A stretch of 52,732 bases of DNA from NCBI GenBank assembly GCA_035444405.1, contig DAOMOP010000005.1:1-52732 (forward strand), given 5' to 3'. Shown piece by piece: positions 17,414 through 28,188 of this stretch. Below the pieces are notes generated by a model, which was not told the origin of the DNA, ran no database searches, and was given only the letters and a program-made list of their open reading frames with translations. The translations under genes were made by a program, and so were the position numbers. This stretch comes from DAOMOP01 sp035444405. GTDB lineage: Bacteria; Pseudomonadota; Gammaproteobacteria; Burkholderiales; Rhodocyclaceae. How positions within the stretch are numbered: the stretch's first letter is position 1; each line of letters begins with the position of its first letter.

Positions 17414-18381
17414 GGTATTTCGCCGCGGCTCTGGCGTTCTGCGCTGCCATTTTCAACGCGCAGGCGCTTGCCGATACGGTGACCGACCCGATCGCGTGGC
17501 TGGGTCGAATCGCCTCGGCAGGCCAGCGACTCGACTACACGGGTACCTTCATCTACCAGTCCGGCCACAACTTCGAGACGTCCCGGATCACGCACATCGT
17601 CGATGCCAGTGGCGAGCATGAACGGCTGGAAGTGCTCGACGGCAGCCCGCGCGAGGTCATTCGCACCAACAACGAGGTGCGCTGCGTGCTTCCCGATCAG
17701 AAGACGGTCATCATCGACCGCGGAGGCAGCCAGAGAACCTTCCCTGCCCGGCTGCCGGCGTCGTTCGCCGGTATCGCCGAGAACTACCGTGTCAGCAAGG
17801 GCGACGTGGGGCGGATTGCCGGCCTCGAGAGTCAGCTGATCGTGCTCGAGCCCCGCGACGATCTGCGCTACGGCCACATGCTGTGGGCGGACATGGCCTC
17901 CGGACTGCTGCTGAAGGCGCGCATGGTCGACGCGAACGGCGAGATCATCGAGCAGTTCACTTTTACCGACGTGCGGATCGGCGGGCCGATCGATGCCGAG
18001 GCGCTCAAGCCGCGCTATTCGAACGACGGCGACTGGCGCGTGATCAACGCCCACGGTGATCCGCTGCAGGTGGACGACAGCGAGTGGGTGCTGGCTGCAG
18101 CGCTGCCGGGCTACGCGCTGAAGTCTGTGGTCCGGCGCCCGCTGGGGCGCGAGCGCGGCGAGATCCTGCACCTCGTCTACAGCGACGGTCTGGCTGCCAT
18201 TTCCGTCTTCATCGAACCGAGCGATCAGGACAGTGGCGCGACCGGTCTGGGTCAGCTGGCGTCCGGGCCGATCAACATCTACAAGCGCTCGGTCGACGAT
18301 CATCTGATCACCGTGCTGGGCGAAGTGCCGCTGAGGGCCGTCCAGCGTCTCGGCGATGGTATGGAGCGGATGCCGCGATGA
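17410..18381 (+). CDS. mucB: Periplasmic sigma-E regulator MucB/RseB
   Basis: A 323-residue protein with a signal peptide (cleavage probably after AQALA near residue 20). RseB binds the periplasmic part of RseA and protects it from DegS; mislocalised lipoprotein or LPS signals release it. The N-terminal lipid-binding LolA-like domain covers about residues 30-205, and the smaller C-terminal RseA-binding domain about 215-315. It overlaps mucA by 4 bp and rseC by 4 bp, indicating translational coupling through the regulator set. Confidence 0.92.
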   Translation: MRYFAAALAFCAAIFNAQALADTVTDPIAWLGRIASAGQRLDYTGTFIYQSGHNFETSRITHIVDASGEHERLEVLDGSPREVIRTNNEVRCVLPDQKTVIIDRGGSQRTFPARLPASFAGIAENYRVSKGDVGRIAGLESQLIVLEPRDDLRYGHMLWADMASGLLLKARMVDANGEIIEQFTFTDVRIGGPIDAEALKPRYSNDGDWRVINAHGDPLQVDDSEWVLAAALPGYALKSVVRRPLGRERGEILHLVYSDGLAAISVFIEPSDQDSGATGLGQLASGPINIYKRSVDDHLITVLGEVPLRAVQRLGDGMERMPR

Positions 18382-18848
18382 TCGAGGCAAGAGGTGTCGT
18401 GGTGCGCGTCGAGCAGGGCCGTGCGTGGGTGAAGGTGAGCGACCGCCAGGAAGGCTGCGGACGCTGTGACGAGCCGGGCGGCTGCCGTTCGGTCAAGCTG
18501 GCTTATGCGGTCAAGGGGCCGAACGACACGTTCAGCGTGCCCGATGGCATCGGCGTGCGGGTCGGCGAGCAGGTGGTCGTGCGCATGGACGATGGCGCGC
18601 CGCTGCGCGGTGCGCTGGCGAGTTACGGCGTCGGCGCGGCCTTGCTGCTCGTCGGCGCGGCGCTCGGTCACATGCTGGCAGGCGAGGGCAGCCAGGATCT
18701 GTTCGCCGTCGTCGGCGGCGCGATCGGGCTGGGGGCGGCTTTCGCGCTCAACCGCCTGCTGTATCGCAGCCGTCGCTGGCGCCAGATGCTGCACATGGAT
18801 CTCGCCCGTGACGAGGGCGACTGCACGCTGCACGCCGGCAAGTCGTGA
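18378..18848 (+). CDS. rseC: SoxR-reducing/sigma-E regulatory protein RseC
   Basis: A 156-residue inner-membrane protein. A Cys-rich N-terminal segment (CGRCDEPGGC, residues about 28-37) is typical of RseC and may hold an Fe-S or metal site. Two transmembrane helices lie at about residues 80-97 and 105-122. In E. coli RseC acts mildly on sigma-E and, with Rsx, on SoxR reduction. The ATG at 18378 overlaps mucB, and the stop overlaps the mucD start. Confidence 0.88.
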   Translation: MIEARGVVVRVEQGRAWVKVSDRQEGCGRCDEPGGCRSVKLAYAVKGPNDTFSVPDGIGVRVGEQVVVRMDDGAPLRGALASYGVGAALLLVGAALGHMLAGEGSQDLFAVVGGAIGLGAAFALNRLLYRSRRWRQMLHMDLARDEGDCTLHAGKS

Positions 18849-20293
18849 TGAGCGTATCGAGCAGGGTTTGGCGCGCCCCGGTGCGGGCGTGGGCGTCGGC
18901 GTTGTGCGCGTTGTGCGTTTTGATCGGTCTCGTGGCGGCGTTGCCGGCGCGTGCCGCGCTGCCCGATTTCACCACCCTCGTCGAGCGTCACGGAGCGGCG
19001 GTCGTCAATATCAGCACGACCCCGACGCCGCGAACGCGGGGGCTGAGCTTCCCGCGCCTGGACGAGCGCGACCCGATGTTCGACCTGTTCCGGCGCTTCA
19101 TTCCCGGGCAGCCCGAGCTGCCGCGACCCGATCCGGAGAACCGTTCGCTCGGGTCCGGCTTCATCGTCAGCGAAGACGGATACATCCTGACCAACGCACA
19201 CGTGGTCGAGGATGCCGACGAGATCCTCGTGCGACTCGCCGACAAGCGCGAGTTTCCGGCCCAGGTGATCGGGACCGACGTGCGTACCGACATCGCGCTG
19301 CTGCGCATCGAGGCGAGCGGCCTGCCCCGGCTGGTCATGGGGGATCCGGAGCGGCTCAAGGTCGGCGAGTGGGTGGTTGCGATCGGCTCGCCGTTCGGAT
19401 TCGACCATAGCGTGACGGCGGGCATCGTCAGCGCCAAGGGGCGCAGTCTTCCGGACGAGAATTTCGTTCCGTTCATCCAGACCGACGTCGCGATCAATCC
19501 GGGCAATTCGGGTGGGCCGCTATTCAATCTGCGGGGCGAAGTGGTCGGCATCAATTCGCAGATCTACAGCCAGACCGGCGGATTCATGGGGCTTTCGTTC
19601 GCGATCCCGATCGATGTCGCGATGAACGTGACGCGCCAGCTGCGCGAGCACGGGCGCGTCGAGCGCGGACGCATCGGCGTCGCGATCCAGGAGATCAACC
19701 GGGCGCTGGCCGAGAGTTTCGGGCTGCCGCAGGCGCAAGGGGCGCTGGTGAGCTCGGTCGATCCGGACGGCGCTGCGGCTGCCGCCGGAATCGAGCTGGG
19801 CGACGTGATCGTGCGCTTCGACGGCAAGGCGGTCGCCGATTCGACAGACTTGCCGCGCATCGTTGCCGAAACCCGTCCTGGCAGCGAGGTGCCGGTGCAG
19901 GTGATACGAAGCGGTGAGCCGATCGAGCTGCACGTGATCGTCGGCGCCTGGAGTGACGAGGAGGCGGTACCGCATGCACGCGCCGACCGCCCGAGCGAGG
20001 TGACGCCGAACGGGCTCGGACTCGTCGTGCGGGTGCCTACCCCTGCGCAACGGCGCGAGCGCGGCATCGAATCAGGCCTGCTCGTCGAGCGGGCGCAGGG
20101 CGCCGCTGCCCGCGCCGACGTGCGGGCGGGCGACGTGATCCTCGCCATCGTCGTCGGGGGCCGGCAGACGCGCCTCGACAGCATCGCGCAGTTCACCGCG
20201 CTGGTGGACGCGCTCGAGGACGGTCAGACGGTCACGCTGCTGATCGCCCGTAGTGACAACACCTCGTACATCAACATGCGGGCCGGTCGATGA
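18848..20293 (+). CDS. mucD: Periplasmic serine protease MucD/DegP family
   Basis: An HtrA-type protease/chaperone (481 residues) for envelope quality control. It has a signal peptide ending ARA near residue 37. The catalytic triad is His in TNAHVVED, Asp in TDIALLRI and Ser in NPGNSGGPLF. Two PDZ domains follow, at about residues 275-365 and 390-475. ATG at 18848 is preferred to GTG at 18845; it overlaps the rseC stop. As MucD it would both clear misfolded proteins and dampen the sigma-E response. Confidence 0.93.
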   Translation: MSVSSRVWRAPVRAWASALCALCVLIGLVAALPARAALPDFTTLVERHGAAVVNISTTPTPRTRGLSFPRLDERDPMFDLFRRFIPGQPELPRPDPENRSLGSGFIVSEDGYILTNAHVVEDADEILVRLADKREFPAQVIGTDVRTDIALLRIEASGLPRLVMGDPERLKVGEWVVAIGSPFGFDHSVTAGIVSAKGRSLPDENFVPFIQTDVAINPGNSGGPLFNLRGEVVGINSQIYSQTGGFMGLSFAIPIDVAMNVTRQLREHGRVERGRIGVAIQEINRALAESFGLPQAQGALVSSVDPDGAAAAAGIELGDVIVRFDGKAVADSTDLPRIVAETRPGSEVPVQVIRSGEPIELHVIVGAWSDEEAVPHARADRPSEVTPNGLGLVVRVPTPAQRRERGIESGLLVERAQGAAARADVRAGDVILAIVVGGRQTRLDSIAQFTALVDALEDGQTVTLLIARSDNTSYINMRAGR

Positions 20294-20556
20294 GTGGTGC
20301 GCGCGCGTTTACGGTGATGAGCCGGCAATGGTGCCACCTGTGTCACGATCTGCTCGAACAGCTCGCACCGATCGCGGCCGAGTTGGGATGGTCGGTCGAG
20401 GTGTTCGATGTCGATGAGCATCCCGAGCTGGAAGCGCGCTGGGACGAGCTCGTGCCGGTGCTGCTGGTCGGCGAGACCGAGCTCTGCCACTACCATCTCG
20501 ACGAGGCGGCGGTGCGTGCCTATTGCCGCCGTTTTCCGCTAGAATCCGCTTCCTAG
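20290..20556 (+). CDS. Glutaredoxin-like (DUF836) thioredoxin-fold protein
   Basis: An 88-residue protein of the glutaredoxin-like DUF836 family. The redox motif is WCHLC near residue 14, and the cis-Pro region is LVPVLLVG. It overlaps mucD by 4 bp and is the last gene before lepA, a conserved position in beta/gamma proteobacteria. It probably acts as a small cytosolic thiol-disulfide protein; its partner is unknown. Confidence 0.82.
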   Translation: MSGARAFTVMSRQWCHLCHDLLEQLAPIAAELGWSVEVFDVDEHPELEARWDELVPVLLVGETELCHYHLDEAAVRAYCRRFPLESAS

Positions 20557-20575
20557 CCGGTCAAACTATCTCATC

Positions 20576-20599
20576 GGGTGTCGTTTGGCACCCTTTTTT
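20576..20599 (+). terminator. Intrinsic terminator/attenuator just upstream of lepA
   Basis: Arms GGGTGT (20576-20581) and GCACCC (20588-20593, one T-G wobble) enclose a 6-base loop and are followed by six T (20594-20599). It ends six bases before the lepA ATG, so it sits in the lepA leader and leaves no room for a Shine-Dalgarno. Confidence 0.7.
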
Positions 20600-20605
20600 G
20601 TTGCC

Positions 20606-22401
<1,796 letters not shown>

Positions 22402-22405
<4 letters not shown>

Positions 22406-23190
22406 ACTTTGCTCTGGTTCTGTTTCTGCTGCTCGTCATCACCGGAGTGCTGTGGGCGCTCGACCGCTTCGTTGCGCGCAAGAATCGCGCGCCCGATGCG
22501 CCGCCGCCGTGGTGGGTCGAGTACGGAGCGAGCTTCTTCCCCGTGATCCTGATCGTGTTCGCGCTGCGTTCGTTCGTCGTCGAGCCGTTCAAGATTCCGT
22601 CCGGCTCGATGATTCCGACGCTGGTGGTGGGCGATTTCATCCTGGTCAACAAGTGGACCTACGGCCTGCGCCTGCCCATCGTCAACACCAAGATCGTCGA
22701 TCTCAACGACCCGGAGCGCGGCGACGTCATCGTCTTCCGTTACCCCGCCGATCCTTCCCTCGATTACATCAAGCGGGTCGTGGGCCTGCCCGGTGATCGT
22801 GTCGCGTACCACAACAAGCGGCTGCGCATCAACGGCCAACCCGTGGAACTGACCCCGCAGGACGATTACCTGCATCCCGACCGGCTTTACTATTCGCCGC
22901 AATATCTCGAGACGCTCGGCAGCGTGGCCCACTCGGTGTTGATCGAGCGCGACGTGCCGCCATTCATTCCGCATGTCCTCGATTTTCCGTATCGCGAGAA
23001 CTGCACCTATACTACGTCCGGGGTAACCTGCACCGTACCCGAAGGTCATTACTTCGTCATGGGTGACAATCGCGATGCGAGTAGTGACAGCCGCGTGTGG
23101 GGATTCGTGCCGGACGAGAACATCGTGGGTAAGGCGTTCTTCATCTGGTTCAACTTCGGCGACATGAAGCGCATAGGGAGTTTCCACTGA
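22402..23190 (+). CDS. lepB: Signal peptidase I (GTG start)
   Basis: A 262-residue membrane protease that removes Sec/Tat signal peptides. Two hydrophobic segments at about residues 3-20 and 43-60 anchor it. The catalytic Ser is in PSGSMIPTL and the Lys in DYIKRVVGLPGD. Box E is GDNRDASSDSRVWG. The GTG at 22402 is embedded in the lepA stop (GTGA). It shares one base with the next gene. Confidence 0.95.
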
Positions 23191-23567
23191 TGACAAAGAG
23201 CTTTCGGGCCCGGCAAGGCCAGCGCGGACTCAGCCTGATCGGCCTGCTGATCATCGGCGCGCTGCTCGCGTTCGCGCTGCTGGTGGCATTCCGCACCGTT
23301 CCGGCGATCACCGAGTACATGGCCGTGCAGCGCATCGTCCGAGTCGTCGCCGAGGAAGGGGACGGTGGAGCGACGCTGAGCGAGCTGCGGCGCAGCTTCG
23401 ACCGGCGTGGGCAGATCGACGATGTGGTCAGCGTGCGCGGTGCAGACCTCGACATCTACAAACAGGGCGGCAAGGTGTTCGTCGAGGTCGAATACGAACG
23501 CAAGGTTCCGGTCGCTGGCAACGTGAGCCTGCTGTTCGACTTTCGTGCCTCGAGCGCGGGGCGATAG
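23190..23567 (+). CDS. DUF4845 membrane protein
   Basis: 125 residues with one N-terminal transmembrane helix (about residues 17-36, GLIIGALLAFALLVAF-like) and a small periplasmic domain. The fold resembles a pilin-like N-terminus (RGLSLIGLLIIGALLAF), and DUF4845 proteins occur between lepB and rnc throughout beta-proteobacteria. Function unknown. Start and stop overlap the neighbours by one base each, so it is made from the same transcript. Confidence 0.8.
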   Translation: MTKSFRARQGQRGLSLIGLLIIGALLAFALLVAFRTVPAITEYMAVQRIVRVVAEEGDGGATLSELRRSFDRRGQIDDVVSVRGADLDIYKQGGKVFVEVEYERKVPVAGNVSLLFDFRASSAGR

Positions 23568-24244
23568 TGGATCCCGAATTGCGCCGCCTGCAGCAGTTGC
23601 TCGGCCACCGCTTCGGCGACGCGCGCTTGCTCGAGCAGGCGCTCACGCACCGCAGCTACGGCTTGCCGAACAACGAGCGGCTTGAATTCCTCGGCGACAG
23701 CATTCTCAATTGCGTCATCGCCATCGCCCTGTTCGAGCGCTTCGGTGAGCTCAAGGAGGGCGAGATGTCGCGCCTGCGCGCGTCGCTGGTGCGCCAGGAA
23801 GGCTTGCACCGCGTCGCGCTCGGCCTCGATCTCGGGTGCCGCTTGCGGCTCGGCGAGGGCGAGCTCAAGAGCGGTGGCTTTCGCCGGCCGTCGATTCTCG
23901 CCGATGCGCTCGAGGCGGTCTTCGGGGCGGTGTATCTGGACGGCGGCTTCGATGCGGCAAAGCGGGTCATCGACGGTCTCTATGCCGAGCAGCTCGACGA
24001 GATCGAACCGGGCGCCGCGCGCAAGGACGCGAAGACCGCGCTGCAGGAGTACCTGCAGGGGCGCAAGATGGCCTTGCCGACATACACGACCGTCGGCGTT
24101 CATGGTGAGGCGCACGCACAGGAATTCGAGGTCGAGTGCCTTGTCGAAGCTTTCGATCTGCGCACGATCGGCCGTGGCCCCAGCCGGCGCACGGCCGAGC
24201 AGCAGGCCGCTGAACTGGCGCTGGCGCGGCTGAGCACGAAATGA
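23567..24244 (+). CDS. rnc: Ribonuclease III (GTG start)
   Basis: A 225-residue endonuclease for double-stranded RNA, needed for rRNA processing. The catalytic signature is NERLEFLGDSIL near residues 36-47, with the second acidic site in ADALEAVFGAVYLDGG. The C-terminal double-stranded-RNA-binding domain covers about residues 155-222. GTG at 23567 directly overlaps the end of the DUF4845 gene. The stop overlaps era by 4 bp. rnc-era coupling is conserved. Confidence 0.96.
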   Translation: MDPELRRLQQLLGHRFGDARLLEQALTHRSYGLPNNERLEFLGDSILNCVIAIALFERFGELKEGEMSRLRASLVRQEGLHRVALGLDLGCRLRLGEGELKSGGFRRPSILADALEAVFGAVYLDGGFDAAKRVIDGLYAEQLDEIEPGAARKDAKTALQEYLQGRKMALPTYTTVGVHGEAHAQEFEVECLVEAFDLRTIGRGPSRRTAEQQAAELALARLSTK

Positions 24245-25161
24245 ATCGACCGATGCAATCCGAATCGACCGAGGGAGAGGGCGCGTTCCGCACCGGCTTC
24301 GTCGCGATCGTCGGCCGGCCCAATGTCGGCAAGTCCACGCTGCTCAATCGTCTGATCGGCCAGAAGATCAGCATCGTCTCGCGCAAGGCACAGACCACGC
24401 GCCACCGCGTCACGGGCATCCGCACCGACGACGACGCGCAGTTCGTGTTCGTCGACACGCCGGGCTTTCAGACGCAGCACCGCAATACGCTGAACCGGAC
24501 GATGAACCGCAGCGTCACGCAGGCGCTCGCCGAGGTCGATCTGGTGTTCCTGGTCATCGAAGCCGGCCGCTTCGGCGATGACGATCGCAAGGTGGTCGGC
24601 GTGCTGCCGCCCGGCGCGCGCGTCGTGCTGGTGATCAACAAGGTCGATCGGCTCGCCGACAAGAGCCGGCTGCTGCCCTTCATCGCGCAGATGAACGAGG
24701 TCTATCCGTTTGCCGAGATCGTGCCGCTCAGTGCCGAGCGCGGCACCAACGTCGACGCGCTCGTCAGGGCGGCGCGGCCGTTGCTGCCGGAGGGGGCGCC
24801 GCTATACGAGGCCGACGACATCACCGACCGCAGCGAGCGCTTCCTCGCCTCCGAGTTCCTGCGCGAGAAGCTCTTCCGCCTGCTCGGCGACGAGCTGCCC
24901 TATGGCATCGCGGTCGAGATCGAGAAATTCGAGAGCGAGGGCAGGCTGCGCCGCATCTACGCCGCAGTCATCGTGGACAAGCCCGGCCACAAGGGTATCG
25001 TCATCGGCAAGGGCGGCGAGCAGTTGAAGCGCATCTCGTCCGAGGCGCGCGCCGAGCTCGAGAAGCTCTTCGACGCGAAGGTCTATCTCGAGGTATGGGT
25101 CAAGGTCAAGAGCGGCTGGGCCGACGACGAGCGCGCGCTGAAGAGCCTCGGCTACGAGTGA
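24241..25161 (+). CDS. era: GTPase Era
   Basis: A 306-residue GTPase that binds the 3' end of 16S rRNA and checks 30S assembly. G1 is GRPNVGKST, G3 is DTPGF and G4 is NKVD. The C-terminal KH domain includes GHKGIVIGKGGEQLKRI. The ATG at 24241 overlaps rnc; a second ATG at 24253 is also possible. recO begins 28 bp later. Confidence 0.97.
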   Translation: MNRPMQSESTEGEGAFRTGFVAIVGRPNVGKSTLLNRLIGQKISIVSRKAQTTRHRVTGIRTDDDAQFVFVDTPGFQTQHRNTLNRTMNRSVTQALAEVDLVFLVIEAGRFGDDDRKVVGVLPPGARVVLVINKVDRLADKSRLLPFIAQMNEVYPFAEIVPLSAERGTNVDALVRAARPLLPEGAPLYEADDITDRSERFLASEFLREKLFRLLGDELPYGIAVEIEKFESEGRLRRIYAAVIVDKPGHKGIVIGKGGEQLKRISSEARAELEKLFDAKVYLEVWVKVKSGWADDERALKSLGYE

Positions 25162-25189
25162 GCGCGCAGCGCCGATCGGCACGTCATCC

Positions 25190-25912
25190 GTGAGTCCGAA
25201 GCAGCGCGTCGCTCAGCAGCCGGCCTTTGTGCTGCACTCCCATCCGTGGCGCGAAACCAGCCTGATCGTCGAGATTCTCGCGCGCGACTACGGCCGTGTC
25301 GCGCTGGTCGCGAAGGGCGCTCGGCGCCCGCTGTCGGCGCTGCGCGGCGTGCTGATGGGCTTTCAGCCGCTGACCATGGACTGGTCCGGTGGTGGCGAGG
25401 TCAAGACGCTGGTGCGCGCGGAATGGCAGGGCGGGCAGCCGCTGCTGACCGGCCGCGCGCTGCTGTGCGGCTATTACCTCAACGAGCTGCTGGTGCGCCT
25501 GACCGCGCGCGAGGATGCGCACCCGCGGCTCTTCGAGGACTATGCCGAGGCGCTGCGCGAGCTTGCTCGCCACAAGGCGCTGGCGCCGGTGCTGCGCCGC
25601 TTCGAGCTCGCGTTGCTGCGCGAGCTCGGCTACGGCCCTGCGCTCGAATGCGAGGCCGGCAGCGACGCACCGATCGAGGCCGCCGCGCGCTACGCCTATA
25701 TAATCGAGAAGGGTCCGGTGCGGCTCGCGGTCGAGGCCGGCGGCGAGCCGGGCTTCAGCGGTCGCACCTTGCTCGATCTCGCCGCGAACGCGTTCGAGCG
25801 ACCCGAGACGCTGGCGCAGGGCAAGGTGCTGCTGCGCATGCTGATCAACCACTACCTGGGCGGACAGCCGCTGCAGTCGCGCCGGGTCTTCGAGGAGTTG
25901 CAGGAACTGTGA
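25190..25912 (+). CDS. recO: DNA repair protein RecO (GTG start)
   Basis: A 240-residue mediator of the RecFOR pathway, which loads RecA on SSB-coated DNA and anneals strands. It has an N-terminal OB fold (QPAFVLHSHPWRETSLIVEIL, residues about 10-30, is typical) and a helical C-terminal half. Zinc-binding cysteines are lacking, as in many proteobacteria. GTG at 25190 starts just before the conserved segment. It overlaps pdxJ by 4 bp (GTGA at 25909-25912). Confidence 0.92.
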   Translation: MSPKQRVAQQPAFVLHSHPWRETSLIVEILARDYGRVALVAKGARRPLSALRGVLMGFQPLTMDWSGGGEVKTLVRAEWQGGQPLLTGRALLCGYYLNELLVRLTAREDAHPRLFEDYAEALRELARHKALAPVLRRFELALLRELGYGPALECEAGSDAPIEAAARYAYIIEKGPVRLAVEAGGEPGFSGRTLLDLAANAFERPETLAQGKVLLRMLINHYLGGQPLQSRRVFEELQEL

Positions 25913-26664
25913 TCGAACTGGGCGTCAATATCGACCATGTCGCCACGCTGCGCCAGGCGCGCCGTACCTGGGAGCCGGATCCGGCATGGGCTGCGGTCGA
26001 AGCGCATCTGGGTGGTGCGGACGGCATCACCGTGCATCTGCGCGAGGACCGCCGCCACATCAACGACACGGACGTGCGCCGGCTGCGCGAGCTCACGCAG
26101 GTCAAGCTCAACCTCGAGATGGCCGCCACCGACGAGATGGTCGCGATCGCCTGCGAGCTGCGCCCCGAGATGGCGATGCTGGTGCCCGAGGGCCGCCAGG
26201 AGGTCACCACCGAAGGAGGGCTGGACATCGTCGCGCAGGAGGCGCGGCTGGCGCACATCGTCGCGCGGCTTGCCGACGCCGGCATTGTCACCAGCGTGTT
26301 CATCGACGCCGAGCCCGCGCAGATCGAGGCGGCCCGCCGCGTTGGCGCGCGCGTGTGTGAAGTGCATACCGGACCCTATGCCCATGCCTTCCACCGTGCC
26401 GGACGCGATGCCGAAAGCGCGGCCGTCGTCGGTGAGCTCGCCAAGCTGCGTCGCGCCGGCGAGATGATCCGCGCGCGGGGCATGCGCTTCAACGCCGGGC
26501 ACGCGCTCAACTATTACAACGTGCAGCCGATCGCGGGCCTGGCCGGCGTACGCGAGCTGCACATCGGGCACGCCATCGTCAGCCGTGCGGTGTTCACCGG
26601 GCTGCGCGCGGCGGTCGCCGAGATGAAGCGGCTGATGCGCGAAGCGGCCGGCCAGCCCGCATGA
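25909..26664 (+). CDS. pdxJ: Pyridoxine 5'-phosphate synthase
   Basis: A 251-residue TIM-barrel enzyme that makes pyridoxine phosphate from 1-deoxyxylulose phosphate and 3-amino-1-phosphohydroxyacetone phosphate. ELGVNIDHVATLRQAR at the N-terminus, the HLREDRRHI loop, LVPEGRQEVTTEGG and ELHIGHAIVSRA are signatures. It starts with GTG inside the recO stop; recO-pdxJ-acpS is a classic order. Confidence 0.96.
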   Translation: MIELGVNIDHVATLRQARRTWEPDPAWAAVEAHLGGADGITVHLREDRRHINDTDVRRLRELTQVKLNLEMAATDEMVAIACELRPEMAMLVPEGRQEVTTEGGLDIVAQEARLAHIVARLADAGIVTSVFIDAEPAQIEAARRVGARVCEVHTGPYAHAFHRAGRDAESAAVVGELAKLRRAGEMIRARGMRFNAGHALNYYNVQPIAGLAGVRELHIGHAIVSRAVFTGLRAAVAEMKRLMREAAGQPA

Positions 26665-26674
26665 GGCCGCACGC

Positions 26675-27055
26675 GTGATCCACGGCATCGGCACCGACAT
26701 CGTGCGGATCGCACGCGTGGGCGCCTCGCTCGCACGCCACGGCGAGCGTTTCGCGGAGCGCATTCTCGCTGTGTCGGAGCGCGACGCGTTCGCGGACAGT
26801 CGCGACCCGGCGCGCTTTCTCGCCAAGCGCTTCGCGGCCAAGGAGGCCTTCGGCAAGGCGCTCGGCACCGGCGTGGCCGTGCCGGCGACGCTGCACGCCT
26901 TGTCGATCGGCCACGACACGCTCGGCAAGCCGCTGTTCCAGTATTCCGACGATCTCGCGCGCTATCTGGCCGAGCGCCGGATGGCCGCACACCTGAGCCT
27001 GAGCGACGAGACCGACTACGTGGTCGCGTTCGCGCTGATCGAGTACGAGCGATGA
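26675..27055 (+). CDS. acpS: Holo-[acyl-carrier-protein] synthase
   Basis: A 126-residue enzyme that transfers phosphopantetheine from CoA to Ser37 of the ACP encoded at 12,464. The metal-binding motif is GIGTDIVRIARV, and the substrate helix is FAAKEAFGKALGTG. The start is GTG at 26675, and the stop overlaps nagZ by 4 bp. Confidence 0.95.
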   Translation: MIHGIGTDIVRIARVGASLARHGERFAERILAVSERDAFADSRDPARFLAKRFAAKEAFGKALGTGVAVPATLHALSIGHDTLGKPLFQYSDDLARYLAERRMAAHLSLSDETDYVVAFALIEYER

Positions 27056-28167
27056 CGAAACTGCACAGCGACGATGGGGCCGATCCGGCGGAGCGATCGA
27101 ACGAGAATGCGGCCGGGCGTGGGCCGCTGGCGCTGCCGCCCGGCCCGGTGATGCTCGACGTGGCCGGCACCACACTCACCGACGAGGAGCGCGAGCGCCT
27201 GTGCGATCCGCTGGTGGGTGGCGTGATCCTGTTCGCGCGCAACTTCGCCGACTCCGAGCAGCTCGCCGCGCTCACGGCCGAGATCCACGCGCTGCGCGAG
27301 CCGGCGCTGGTGATCGCCGTCGATCACGAGGGCGGGCGCGTGCAGCGTTTTCGCACCGACGGCTTCACGCGCCTGCCGGCGATGCGCGCGCTCGGGCGCC
27401 TGTGGGAGGACGACCACGTCGCCGCGCTGGAGGCGGCGCGCGCGACCGGCTTCGTGCTCGCCGCGGAGCTCCTCGCGCACGGCGTCGACCTGAGCTTCAC
27501 GCCGGTGCTCGACCTCGACTACGGCACCAGCGGCGTGATCGGCGACCGCGCCCTGCATCGCGATCCGCAGGTCGTCGCGACGCTCGCCGCCGCGCTCGCG
27601 GCCGGTCTCGCCGAGGCCGGGATGGGTTGCGTCGGCAAGCATTTTCCCGGGCACGGCTACGTCGAGGCCGACTCGCACCACGAGATCCCGATCGATGCGC
27701 GCGACTTCGAGACGCTCTGGGCGGCCGACATCGCACCCTACCGTCACCGCCTCGGCCGCCAGCTCGCCGGCGTGATGCCCTCGCACGTGATCTACGCGAA
27801 CATCGACGCGCAGCCGGCCGGTTTCTCGGCGTTCTGGCTGCAGGACGTGCTGCGCGGCCGGCTCGGCTTCGACGGCGTGATCTTCAGCGACGACCTGACC
27901 ATGGAAGGTGCGTGCGTGGCCGGCGACATCGTCGCGCGTGCCCGTGCGGCCCGCGCGGCCGGCTGCGACATGGTGCTGGTGTGCAATCGCCCCGATCTCG
28001 CCGCCGAGCTGCTCGACCGCTGGGCGCCGCAGATCGACGCGGCCAGTCGCGCACGCGTCGCCGCGCTCAAGGCGCGCCGGCGTCACGCCGATCCGTATGC
28101 GCTCGAGCTCGATCCGGCCTACCAGCAGGCGCGTGCGCGCGTCCTCGCGCTCGGGCGGCGCGAATAG
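27052..28167 (+). CDS. nagZ: Beta-N-acetylhexosaminidase NagZ
   Basis: A 371-residue GH3 glycosidase that removes GlcNAc from anhydromuropeptides during peptidoglycan recycling in the cytosol. KHFPGHGYVEADSHHEIP carries the catalytic His loop. The nucleophile Asp is in IFSDDLTMEGA. The first 30 or so residues before PGPVMLDVAGT look like an unconserved extension, but the ATG at 27052 is coupled to the acpS stop. It lies 21 bp before uvrC. Confidence 0.93.
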   Translation: MTKLHSDDGADPAERSNENAAGRGPLALPPGPVMLDVAGTTLTDEERERLCDPLVGGVILFARNFADSEQLAALTAEIHALREPALVIAVDHEGGRVQRFRTDGFTRLPAMRALGRLWEDDHVAALEAARATGFVLAAELLAHGVDLSFTPVLDLDYGTSGVIGDRALHRDPQVVATLAAALAAGLAEAGMGCVGKHFPGHGYVEADSHHEIPIDARDFETLWAADIAPYRHRLGRQLAGVMPSHVIYANIDAQPAGFSAFWLQDVLRGRLGFDGVIFSDDLTMEGACVAGDIVARARAARAAGCDMVLVCNRPDLAAELLDRWAPQIDAASRARVAALKARRRHADPYALELDPAYQQARARVLALGRRE

Positions 28168-28188
28168 CGGGGCCGCCACCCTTCGAGC

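Noticed and set aside
20523..20545. Promoter TTGCCG...TAGAAT before lepA
   Set aside because: The spacer is 11 bp, too short for sigma-70.
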